A stretch of 64,000 nucleotides of DNA, from positions 62,001 to 126,000 of the forward strand of contig JAEXDA010000057.1 of NCBI GenBank assembly GCA_023401925.1. The letters are read 5' to 3'. This DNA comes from Bacillota bacterium. GTDB taxonomy: Bacteria > Bacillota > UBA4882 > UBA8346. Position 1 is the first letter of the stretch; the number at the start of each line of letters is the position of its first letter. The notes beneath the pieces were generated by a model. The model made no database searches. It saw only the letters and a program-made list of their open reading frames with translations, and had not been told where the DNA came from. A program made the translations under genes and the position numbers. Below, in pieces: positions 37,159 through 44,744 of the stretch.

Positions 37159-39111
37159 TTACAATATTTTCTCGACGGCCTCTCTTTTGAGTACACTTTC
37201 GACGATTTCTTGTACCGTTTGTACAGGGATCACTTGAATATCTATTAAATTGGCAGGAACATCTTTTTCATTTTCTTTGGGTACGAAAACCCGTCGAATA
37301 CCGGCTTGTCTGGCTCCATATATTTTTTCAATAACTCCCCCAACCGCCTTCACCTTGCCTTGTATGGAAACCTCTCCGGTTACTGCGACGTCCTGCGGGA
37401 TCGAGCGCCCGGTAATACAACTGATGATCGCTAAAGTTATGGCTACGCCTGCTGACGGACCGTCAATTTTACCTCCGCCAATTACGTTGACATGGACATC
37501 ATAATCAGCCATATCCATACCGGAGACCAACCTTACAACCGAAGCGGCATTAAATACCGAGTCTTTTGCCATACTGCCGGCCGTGTCATTGAAGCGAAGT
37601 CTGCCTTTCCCTTTCTCGCTTGCCGGAAAGCAGACAGCCTCAATTTCCAGAATTGATCCTACGAAACCACTTACGCCAAGCCCAAAGATCTTGCCGATTT
37701 CCTGGGTTTGGGATGCTTTCACGATCAAATAAGGGGATAGACGGCTTACTTGGAAGACTTCTAATAAATCATCCTTACGGATTTGAACTTCCCCTGGATC
37801 TTTTTCAGCGACTTTATTTTTATATAACGCCAATCCAAAAGCATCCGCTAAGATTCCAGCTGCTTTACGTCCTTCGATGGTATAATCGCTGATCAACTCG
37901 GGTATTTCCGGACCAATATTCGCTTTGATTCGAGAAGCAGAACGTATTACGATTTCTTTAATATCATCTTGATCCAAAGGTTCAAAATACACTTCGGCGC
38001 ACCGCGACCGAATTGCCGGACTAATTTCCGAAGGGTCTCTTGTGGTCGCAGCAATCAGGATGAAATCAGCCGGAGCCCCGTCAGCGAACAGTTTCTTAAT
38101 ATATTTGGGAACATTGGGATCACTGGGGTCATAGTAAGCGGAGTCAAAAATAACTCGTTTATCTTCAAGTACTTTCAGCAATTTATTTTGCAACATTGAA
38201 TCCATTTCGCCTATTTCATCAATAAACAAAACTCCACCATGAGCATCAGTCACTAACCCCAATTTAGGTTCAGGAACTCCACCCTCAGCCAAATCCCTTT
38301 TAGCCCCCTGATAAATCGGATCATGAACCGAACCTAACAAGGGATTAGTAACTTCCCGAGGATCCCACCGCAAAGTTGTACCATCGACTTCCACAAAAGG
38401 CCCATTCTCTTGAAAAGGGGTAAAAGGTAATTTCTTAGCCTCTTCCAATACCAGACGTGCTACCGTGGTTTTACCAACTCCCGGAGGTCCATAAAGAATT
38501 ACATGTTGGGGAAAGGGTGACGCAATTTTAGCGAGTAGTGATGTCACAGCCCGTTCTTGCCCGACAACATCTCCCAAAGTCGTAGGTTTTAATGCTTCCA
38601 TGGCTGATTTGGAAAGATTGATTTGGTCCATTTTTTCGAGTTCGGCCAACTTTTTAAGGGTATGAGGATTGTCCGGACCTGAGGACTCTTGGAGAATCTG
38701 AACTTTTATCTCCTTTAAATACTCTTCATGACGCTGTTGCATCCGCTCGGCAATTTTTTTCTCTATCTTTTCTTCAACGGTCCGGCGGGCAATTAGATCA
38801 GCGATCTCTTCTTCAATTTCATTAATGATTTGCGGCAAATCTTTGTGCAACGGCATTGTATCGATCGTCGGGTCTTCAAATACGATACGTTGCAAAGCGA
38901 GCACTCGTTCTTCAATCATTTCCGAGCGCATGAATTTTAAAGCCTCTAATTTTCCAGCTTTTAAAATAAGTTTATCTGAACCATATAAATTAGAAAGTAA
39001 AGCAAAAACAGCTGCCACTTGTCTGGTCAACTGCTCTTCATCCAATAAACGTTCATGAAGGGGAATCGTATTTTGGGGCCCGTCAGTAAGTTTTTTCTTT
39101 AAACCTTTCAT
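37159..39111 (-). CDS. lonC: Lon-family ATP-dependent protease, LonC type
   Basis: This 650-aa AAA+ serine protease is of the sporulation-linked LonC group, found only in spore-forming Bacillota. It lacks the LonA N-domain. Instead it has a helical, charged N-terminal region (~1-190). Walker A is YGPPGVGKTT (near residue 207) and Walker B is GGVLFIDEIGEM (near 300). The protease domain has the catalytic Ser in DGPSAGVAI (near 552) and the Lys in QGKVKAVGGVIEK (near 590). The ATG at 39111 has AAGGAAAGGAA upstream. It sits between rplI and dnaB. Confidence 0.9.
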   Translation of the reverse strand: MKGLKKKLTDGPQNTIPLHERLLDEEQLTRQVAAVFALLSNLYGSDKLILKAGKLEALKFMRSEMIEERVLALQRIVFEDPTIDTMPLHKDLPQIINEIEEEIADLIARRTVEEKIEKKIAERMQQRHEEYLKEIKVQILQESSGPDNPHTLKKLAELEKMDQINLSKSAMEALKPTTLGDVVGQERAVTSLLAKIASPFPQHVILYGPPGVGKTTVARLVLEEAKKLPFTPFQENGPFVEVDGTTLRWDPREVTNPLLGSVHDPIYQGAKRDLAEGGVPEPKLGLVTDAHGGVLFIDEIGEMDSMLQNKLLKVLEDKRVIFDSAYYDPSDPNVPKYIKKLFADGAPADFILIAATTRDPSEISPAIRSRCAEVYFEPLDQDDIKEIVIRSASRIKANIGPEIPELISDYTIEGRKAAGILADAFGLALYKNKVAEKDPGEVQIRKDDLLEVFQVSRLSPYLIVKASQTQEIGKIFGLGVSGFVGSILEIEAVCFPASEKGKGRLRFNDTAGSMAKDSVFNAASVVRLVSGMDMADYDVHVNVIGGGKIDGPSAGVAITLAIISCITGRSIPQDVAVTGEVSIQGKVKAVGGVIEKIYGARQAGIRRVFVPKENEKDVPANLIDIQVIPVQTVQEIVESVLKREAVEKIL

Positions 39112-39149
39112 TAAAATTCCTTTCCTTAGAGACATCGCGCATACGCGCA

Positions 39150-39596
39150 TTATTCCCCAATTACTTTTACTGTGATTTCAGTGGAAATACCTTTGTATAA
39201 ATGAATTTTAACCGGGTATTCGCCAACATTTTTAATTGAATCATCAATAGCCAGTTTACGTTTATCCAAGTCCAAGCCTTGCTCTTTTTTAATTTGGTCA
39301 GCCACGTCCTTGGCGGTAATGGAACCAAATAAGCGTCCGCCTTCCCCAGTTTTCACCTTAAAAGTCACCATACAACCCGCTAATTTTTGGGCGAGACTTT
39401 GGGCTTCGGCTTGCTCCATTTCCTCTTTTCTGACTGCACTTTCCTTCTTGTCATTGAGTACTTTTAGATTACTTGGGGTAGCCTCAATCGCAAATCCTTT
39501 CGGTAAAAGAAAATTTCTGGCATAACCGTCTGAAACCTCTTTAACCTCACCACGTTTGCCTAAAGCCTTGACATCCTGATTAAGAATTACCTTCAT
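39150..39596 (-). CDS. rplI: 50S ribosomal protein L9
   Basis: This 148-aa ribosomal protein bL9 has the signature N-terminus MKVILNQDVKALGKRGE, the conserved VSDGYARNFLLPKGFA (near residue 25), a long connecting helix, and a C-terminal domain (FKVKTGEGGRLFGSIT). The start is the ATG at 39596; a GTG three codons upstream overlaps the likely ribosome site. The lonC start follows its stop after about 40 bp. Confidence 0.97.
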   Translation of the reverse strand: MKVILNQDVKALGKRGEVKEVSDGYARNFLLPKGFAIEATPSNLKVLNDKKESAVRKEEMEQAEAQSLAQKLAGCMVTFKVKTGEGGRLFGSITAKDVADQIKKEQGLDLDKRKLAIDDSIKNVGEYPVKIHLYKGISTEITVKVIGE

Positions 39597-39609
39597 TTTT
39601 TCCACCCGC

Positions 39610-39930
39610 CTAACTTTGCTGTCTTTCTTTAAAATACTGTTCTAAATTTGTTACATCCCCATACCACTCTTCAATCTCATGCTCCTGGAGCGGGGCCGAT
39701 TCTAAACGGTTGATTATCTTTTGATCCAGCTTATCAAAGGGGATACTTAAACGCTTTCCAAGAAAATAGCAGCCCATGATCAACGCAGCCAACGAATCCG
39801 CTATCATCTCTTCATTATTTTTAACCATTGCTTTAAATAAAGCCCCGATTCCCGAAACGAGTTCGGCCTTTAGCCATTCAATCGTACGAACATTCTTAAC
39901 AATATTGATATCAGGGCTGTTAGAAGACAT
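39610..39930 (-). CDS. MazG-like family protein
   Basis: A 106-aa MazG-like protein commonly found between rpsR and rplI in Clostridia-type genomes. The helical segments TIEWLKAELVSGIGALFKAM and SLAALIMGCYFLGKRL fit this group. It probably lacks the full catalytic set of nucleotide pyrophosphohydrolases. The stop lies 13 bp before the rplI start, so cotranslation is likely. Function is unknown. Confidence 0.75.
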   Translation of the reverse strand: MSSNSPDINIVKNVRTIEWLKAELVSGIGALFKAMVKNNEEMIADSLAALIMGCYFLGKRLSIPFDKLDQKIINRLESAPLQEHEIEEWYGDVTNLEQYFKERQQS

Positions 39931-40130
39931 TAAGTGTTTCCCCTTTCAACCCATTGTATTCTCTATCGTAAAAAAATTTCCTGCGTAATTTGGTACATAG
40001 AGATTGGTAATCAAGATACCTTAACCAAAAATAATTTTCAATTGTTCCCCGGTGTCTATGAGAATTCATTCAGCCATAAGAGGCATAGAGATTCATTTTC
40101 TTTAGGCTTTCCCGCAAAAATCTTATTTGT

Positions 40131-40153
40131 AAAAAAAGAGGCCGTTGGCCTCT
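40131..40153 (-). terminator. Terminator of the rpsF-ssb-rpsR operon
   Basis: The stem AGAGGCC (40137-40143)/GGCCTCT (40147-40153) has a 3-nt loop and is followed on the minus strand by seven T. The rpsR stop codon overlaps the stem. It separates rpsR from the mazG-like/rplI genes; the 200 bp in between (39931-40130) show no gene. Confidence 0.85.
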
Positions 40154-40418
40154 ATTCACTGGTAAAAGGAAGTAATGCAATCTGTCTTGCACGTTTAATG
40201 GCAATCGTCAGCTGACGTTGATGAACTGCACAATTGCCGGAGATCCGCCGCGGTAATATTTTACCTCGCTCGGTAATAAATTTACGAATTTTAGCAGTTT
40301 CTTTATAATCAATGCTTTGCACCTTATCAACGCAAAAAGAACAAATCTTCTTTTTGGGCCGCCGCATCATGCGTTCTTTTCCACCGCTATTTTCTCTATC
40401 TCCATTATTTCTGCCCAT
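40152..40418 (-). CDS. rpsR: 30S ribosomal protein S18
   Basis: This bS18 protein of ~88 residues has the core KKICSFC...VDKVQSIDYKE, KFITERGKILPRRISGNC and HQRQLTIAIKRAR. The Cys-x2-Cys and later Cys-x2-His residues suggest the zinc-binding form. The ATG at 40418 follows GGAGG by 8 bases. It is third in rpsF-ssb-rpsR, and the terminator overlaps its stop. Confidence 0.97.
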   Translation of the reverse strand: MGRNNGDRENSGGKERMMRRPKKKICSFCVDKVQSIDYKETAKIRKFITERGKILPRRISGNCAVHQRQLTIAIKRARQIALLPFTSE

Positions 40419-40442
40419 TGATTTCGCCTCCACTAGATCCAC

Positions 40443-40856
40443 CTAAAAGGGAAGATCATCGAGATTAATTCCTTCCATATCATCATTCGATTCGGTCATA
40501 TTATTTGAACTGCCATGTCCGGATGAAGCCGCCTCATCGCGAGCTTTTTCCAAAAACTGCACCCGACTGGCCACTACTTCAGCTGCTTTGCGTTTTTGGC
40601 CGTCTTGTGTTTCATAGTTCCGGATTTGCAATCTGCCTTCCACTGCCACAAGACGTCCCTTTTTCAGATAATTGGCGACAACCTCCGCCTGTTTTTGCCA
40701 GGTTACGATCCGGATAAAATCCGTTTCCCGTTCACCCTGCTGATTCGTGGTTTGTCGGTCGACTGCCAAATCAAAATTCGCAACTGCAACACCATTTGGA
40801 GTATAACGAAGTTCCGGGTCCCTGGTTAACCTACCAATTAGGGCGATATGATTCAT
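40443..40856 (-). CDS. ssb: Single-stranded DNA-binding protein
   Basis: This 137-aa SSB has an OB fold (~1-105; MNHIALIGRLTRDPELRYTP, then VAVEGRLQIRNYE). A Ser/Gly/Asn-rich linker leads to the acidic tip DDLPF that recruits replication and repair proteins. The ATG at 40856 follows AAGGTG. It lies between rpsF and rpsR, the standard bacterial operon. Confidence 0.97.
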   Translation of the reverse strand: MNHIALIGRLTRDPELRYTPNGVAVANFDLAVDRQTTNQQGERETDFIRIVTWQKQAEVVANYLKKGRLVAVEGRLQIRNYETQDGQKRKAAEVVASRVQFLEKARDEAASSGHGSSNNMTESNDDMEGINLDDLPF

Positions 40857-40873
40857 CTTAACAATCACCTTCG

Positions 40874-41161
40874 TTACTCATCTTTTTTAATCACTAATTG
40901 GCGTACCACATCGTCTTGAATCCTTAGAACACGATCCAATTCCTGGGCTACGCTACTTGGAGATTTAAAAGTCATTAAAACATAATGTCCTTCAGTAATG
41001 TTGTTTACTTCATAAGCGAGACGTCGCTTACCCCAACGGTCGGTCTTCAGAATCTCTCCTCCGCCGTTTTTGACAACATCCTCAAAGCGGGACACCGTAG
41101 CAACAATGGCTTCTTCCTCCAATTCAGGTTTTAGAATAAACATTGATTCATAATTCCTCAC
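40874..41161 (-). CDS. rpsF: 30S ribosomal protein S6
   Basis: This 95-aa bS6 has the N-terminus RNYESMFILKPELEEE, the conserved DRWGKRRLAYEV (near residue 43) and EGHYVLMTFKSP. The start is a GTG at 41161, preceded by GGAGGAGG. The longer upstream reading has no ribosome site. It is the first gene of its operon, with a strong promoter at 41308-41336 and a structured leader. Confidence 0.96.
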   Translation of the reverse strand: MRNYESMFILKPELEEEAIVATVSRFEDVVKNGGGEILKTDRWGKRRLAYEVNNITEGHYVLMTFKSPSSVAQELDRVLRIQDDVVRQLVIKKDE

Positions 41162-41218
41162 CTGAAACCACCTCCTCCCTCTGGACTTTGAAGCGTCAAA
41201 TATTGACACTTACTTTGG

Positions 41219-41294
41219 CCCTGTCCAAAATATGTTCACCATAAAACAGGCGTTTTGCCTGAATATGATGATGATTCATTTTCACAGAGCAGGG
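41219..41294 (-). promoter_or_regulatory. Structured rpsF leader, candidate S6:S18 autoregulatory element
   Basis: In the leader an outer stem CCCTG/CAGGG (41290-41294 with 41219-41223) encloses an inner hairpin CAGGC-5 nt-GCCTG (41247-41261). S6:S18 binds such rpsF leaders in many bacteria. I could not confirm the exact binding motif, so this rests on position and fold. Confidence 0.4.
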
Positions 41295-41307
41295 AATCCA
41301 TTGTAGA

Positions 41308-41336
41308 ATTATACACTTTAATCTTATTTTATTCAA
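41308..41336 (-). promoter_or_regulatory. Promoter of the rpsF operon
   Basis: On the minus strand TTGAAT (41331-41336) and TATAAT (41308-41313) are spaced by 17 bp. It overlaps the end of the DUF951 gene. Confidence 0.8.
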
Positions 41337-41559
41337 GGGGTTTTTGAGTAGAATTTTCAGAAATCAAAATCGATGGTAATGCCGACTTGACAACGGTTTT
41401 TACTGCTTTTTCAAATTGAGGCCGTGATAACATCACGACTCGATTACATTTTAAACACTTGATGCGGAAATCCATACCTACCCGCAGAACTTCCCAATCA
41501 GTCCCGCCGCAGGGGTGTGCTTTTCGCATTTTAACAATATCACCAATGTAAAACTTCAT
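41329..41559 (-). CDS. DUF951 small zinc-ribbon-like protein
   Basis: A 76-aa DUF951 protein. The family signature is clear: MRKAHPCGGTDWEVLRVGMDF followed by KCLKCNRVVMLSR. Two Cys pairs probably bind zinc. It is widespread in Bacillota next to rpsF. The molecular role is unknown. Confidence 0.93.
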   Translation of the reverse strand: MKFYIGDIVKMRKAHPCGGTDWEVLRVGMDFRIKCLKCNRVVMLSRPQFEKAVKTVVKSALPSILISENSTQKPLE

Positions 41560-41722
41560 TTGATATCCCTCATATTGATGTTTTATTCATTCTTGATAAT
41601 TGAAATGATTGGTTTGGTGAGTATAATCCATATTTCAATCACCACAGGATATTTTCAAAATATAAAAACCTCGGTCCGATAATTCATTGAAATGAACGTT
41701 GTAAAAAGAATTTGCTTCCAAT

Positions 41723-42106
41723 TCACCCTTTGCCGTTAATTAAAGAAGTGTACGCTGTCGGAGCAAGTAGATTATTAGTTTCTTTAGGGTCAACAGGTTC
41801 AATAATGAAAATCCATCCTTTCCCATAAGGGTCTTGATTAACAAATTCCGGACTATGTTCAAGCGAATCATTAATTTCCATTACTTCACCGCTAATTGGC
41901 GCATAAATTTCGGAAACCGCTTTCACAGATTCAATGGTAGCAATAGGTTCTTTAGCGGTTACCTTATCCCCTACGCTGGGTAAATCAACAAAAACAATAT
42001 CCCCTAATTCTTTTTGAGCATAATCCGTGATTCCCACTTTAACCCTTTCCCCTTCAAGTTTAACCCATTCATGTTCCTCTGTGTATTTAAGATCTTTCGG
42101 TAGCAA
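41723..42106 (-). CDS. gcvH: Glycine cleavage system H protein
   Basis: A 127-aa lipoyl carrier protein. The lipoylated Lys is in IESVKAVSEI (near residue 65). The N-terminus KYTEEHEWVKLEGERVKVGI and the segment FVDLPSVGDKVT are typical. The start is a TTG at 42106 with GGGAGG 8 bases upstream; the longer frame lacks a site. No gcvT or gcvP is in the window, so the protein may act in a separate glycine-cleavage locus or as a lipoate donor. Confidence 0.95.
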   Translation of the reverse strand: MLPKDLKYTEEHEWVKLEGERVKVGITDYAQKELGDIVFVDLPSVGDKVTAKEPIATIESVKAVSEIYAPISGEVMEINDSLEHSPEFVNQDPYGKGWIFIIEPVDPKETNNLLAPTAYTSLINGKG

Positions 42107-42380
42107 TATGATTACCTCCCTTTCCAAATCATAGATTTTTTCGACAGCCAAAAATAGTTTCCTTCTAAATTTGTGCTATTTACAGTTTATTTTAGTGTTT
42201 TACCTTAAAAATCTTCTTTGTGACACCCAAAATCCTGCTATTTGAGATTTTCAATCATCAAAATCAAGATCTGCGCTTCTCCAAAAGATTACAATATACA
42301 CGGCGGTTAATTCACCTTCATCAGGATTTTTTCATATGATATATAAATCTTCCGGCCCAAAAAAGAAAGGAGGTCCATTT

Positions 42381-42476
42381 ATGTTTGATATTTTAGCCGC
42401 TATCTTAAATCCAATCCTAAAAAGAAAAGGAAAAACAATGATTTTAATTTGGCATCGCAAAAAATCCCCCGGTTAA
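42381..42476 (+). CDS. 31-aa amphipathic small protein
   Basis: An ATG at 42381 follows a perfect AAAGGAGG by 7 bases and opens 31 codons. The N-terminal half (FDILAAILNPILK) is hydrophobic and amphipathic; the C-terminal half is very basic (RKGK, HRKKSPG). A TTCATC-17 bp-TATATA promoter lies about 45 bp upstream and a terminator about 180 bp downstream, so it looks like a self-contained gene. The features recall small membrane-active peptides such as type I toxins, but no family is recognised. Confidence 0.5.
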   Translation: MFDILAAILNPILKRKGKTMILIWHRKKSPG

Positions 42477-42654
42477 AATGTGGGCAGCGCACATTCGCTC
42501 AGACTATTCCCGATTTCTCAACTTTGCGCCGAATGGATCTGAATATTCTTCCTTGCTCCCACAGGGGTTCAAAACATGTTCCCCAAACTCTTTCAAAATC
42601 TCAAAATACTAATTCCCAAATTGTATTGAGATACTCTCAAAAAAATCTAAAGCG

Positions 42655-42692
42655 ACAAGCTTGCGCGCCGATATGCACGCAAGTCTTTTTTA
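42655..42692 (+). terminator. Terminator downstream of the 31-aa ORF
   Basis: Stem CTTGCG (42660-42665)/CGCAAG (42678-42683) followed by TCTTTTTT. Between here and 42974 I see no gene. Confidence 0.6.
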
Positions 42693-42974
42693 AAGAGCGC
42701 TCTCATCTTTTTTGAACTTCCAAAATTTTCTTTCCTCTTTTTGCGAATCAACTAATCATCAGCATATTGGTATTATACCCCAGCATCCAGAATATTACCT
42801 GTAGATAAAAAGCCTTATCAATCCTCATCAGTTCCCGTTTAAATAGGGTTCAGCAGGAATTTCTCATGAAAATGCAGAATTATTATATACAGAATATTTT
42901 AAATTCAAGCGTCTCGAACCAAAACTCATCACATCTATCAATTGAAAATTAAGAATATAAACCGCATAAAGTCT

Positions 42975-43103
42975 ATGAATTATTTTAGCCATGGTAAAAA
43001 GCCGGTTGAAAATCGCCAAATTGTCTGGAATTCACCTAAGAAACCGCGGATCAATATACGATTTGGCCAAGTCAAACATTGGGTAGAAAATAAAAGGATC
43101 TAA
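42975..43103 (+). CDS. 42-aa basic ORF directly upstream of mlaE
   Basis: A 42-codon frame ends in a TAA one base before the mlaE ATG. The peptide is rich in Lys, Arg and Asn (SHGKKPVENRQ, SPKKPRIN). The ribosome site of this ORF is poor, but its last codons contain the AAAAGGA of mlaE. It may couple translation into mlaE or be fortuitous. Confidence 0.3.
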   Translation: MNYFSHGKKPVENRQIVWNSPKKPRINIRFGQVKHWVENKRI

Positions 43104-43104
43104 A

Positions 43105-43905
43105 ATGCCGACACACTGGAATTCACCAAAAATTAATCCCCTGTCCTTTATTGGTAAAAAAGTACTCATCATTTTATTCCATGTAGGGTCAATGACTCAA
43201 CTTTATTTACGGAGTATTCGATCCTTTCTTTCCCATACAGTATATTGGAAAAATGTCATGATAGAAATGGAATTTATCGGCGTCAGGTCTCTTCCGATTG
43301 TATTAGCGATTTCGGCATCTACAGGGATGGTTTTTTCACTGCAGATCGCCAAAATTTTTGCTACTTTTGGTCTTTCTTCCCAGTTAGGGCAAGGACTTGC
43401 CCTCGCTTTCGCCAGAGAATTGGCTCCCGTGCTAACCGGGGTGGTTGTAGCCGGCAGAGTCGGGTCATCCATTGCGGCAGAGATTGGTTCCATGAAAGTG
43501 ACTGAGCAAATAGAAGCTCTTGAAGCTTTATCTACCGATCCCATTGACTACTTAATCGCTCCTAAAATCATTGCCGCCGCCGCAATGTTGCCTCTGTTAG
43601 TCATATTTGCAGATTTGTTCGGAATTTTTTGCGGATTTGCATTGGCAGTCAGTTATGCTCACATTTCGGCCACTGATATCATCAGCGGAATATTAACTTT
43701 CGTAACTTACTGGGACTTCTTAGGTGGTTTGATTAAGGCGTTTTTCTTCGGACTTATTATCGCCGGAGTTGGAGCGTATCAGGGTCTACATACAACCAAC
43801 GGAGCAATCGGTGTGGGAAATTCAACAACCCAATCCGTAGTAATATCCAGTATTTCCATATTCATTTCCAATTATTTTTTATCCATGATTTTATATCGCT
43901 TATAA
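43105..43905 (+). CDS. mlaE: MlaE-type permease of a phospholipid/MCE ABC transporter
   Basis: This 266-aa integral membrane permease of the MlaE family moves phospholipids between membranes together with MlaF and MlaD. Conserved stretches are ELAPVLTGVVVAGRVGSSIAAEIGSM (near residue 110; quoted in two parts: ELAPVLTGVVVAGR, GSSIAAEIGSM), VTEQIEALEALSTDP (near 132), and the C-terminal TTNGAIGVGNSTTQSVV. Several membrane helices are clear. The mlaF and mlaD genes follow in the same direction. Confidence 0.95.
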   Translation: MPTHWNSPKINPLSFIGKKVLIILFHVGSMTQLYLRSIRSFLSHTVYWKNVMIEMEFIGVRSLPIVLAISASTGMVFSLQIAKIFATFGLSSQLGQGLALAFARELAPVLTGVVVAGRVGSSIAAEIGSMKVTEQIEALEALSTDPIDYLIAPKIIAAAAMLPLLVIFADLFGIFCGFALAVSYAHISATDIISGILTFVTYWDFLGGLIKAFFFGLIIAGVGAYQGLHTTNGAIGVGNSTTQSVVISSISIFISNYFLSMILYRL

Positions 43906-43962
43906 CTCACTATTTCTTTTATCCGAAACTTGTCATGGCTTAAATGGAGATAAGAATAAACG

Positions 43963-44691
43963 ATGATATCCATTTCCAAACTTCACTACCAAATTAATGA
44001 TCAAATGATCATCCATGATCTTCATGTTGAATTTTACAAAGGAGAGACTTTTGTAATTCTTGGCCCAAGCGGGTGTGGAAAAAGTACGTTATTGCGTTTG
44101 ATCATGGGGCTTATTAAGCCGGTTTCCGGCTCTATCATGATCGAAGGGCAAAACACCCAAAACTTAACCCGGCAAGAATGGCAGGAAGTCCGCGGCAAAA
44201 TGAGTTTGGTATTCCAGTCGGCAGCCCTTTTTGATTCCCTTACAGTGTATGAAAATGTAGCCTTTAGTTTACGTCGCCTGAAACTTCCCGAACCGACAAT
44301 TTGGGAGGGGGTAGTCCGGTCATTAGAAATCGTTGGACTTTCACCTGATACAATGAGTAAAATGCCTTCTAATTTAAGTGGCGGTATGAAAAAACGGGTC
44401 GCAATCGCGCGAGCCATTGCCATCAAACCTCCGATTTTGCTTTATGATGAGCCAACCGCCGGTCTGGACCCAATGATTGCCGATACCATCAATGAATTAA
44501 TTCTTGATTTGCAAAAAAAAATGGCGATTACCTCCATCGTGGTAACCCATGACATGATGAGCGCTTTAAAAGTAGCCGATCGAATCGGTTTATTGTATCA
44601 AGGCCGGCTCGTTGAAATCAAGCAACGTTCGGAAGTTGCGAAAGCCGAACATCCTTTGTTTAAAGAATTCTTCAAACATTATCGGTTATGA
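43963..44691 (+). CDS. mlaF: MlaF-type ATPase of the phospholipid ABC transporter
   Basis: This 242-aa ABC ATPase energises the MlaE permease. Walker A is GPSGCGKST (near residue 37), the ABC signature LSGGMKKR (near 140), and Walker B LLYDEPTAGLDP (near 158). The H-loop is VVTHDMMSA. It matches MlaF/Mkl-type ATPases. It lies 57 bp after mlaE and 53 bp before mlaD, one operon. Confidence 0.95.
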   Translation: MISISKLHYQINDQMIIHDLHVEFYKGETFVILGPSGCGKSTLLRLIMGLIKPVSGSIMIEGQNTQNLTRQEWQEVRGKMSLVFQSAALFDSLTVYENVAFSLRRLKLPEPTIWEGVVRSLEIVGLSPDTMSKMPSNLSGGMKKRVAIARAIAIKPPILLYDEPTAGLDPMIADTINELILDLQKKMAITSIVVTHDMMSALKVADRIGLLYQGRLVEIKQRSEVAKAEHPLFKEFFKHYRL

Positions 44692-44744
44692 AAGAGACTG
44701 CTTAGCTGTAATTTCAAAAATAACGCCCTGATGGAGGCAACCTT

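Noticed and set aside
42281..42330. Sequence resembling the MITE-like core (TTACAATATACACGGCGG)
   Set aside because: The similarity is short, with no inverted partner arm or terminal repeats.
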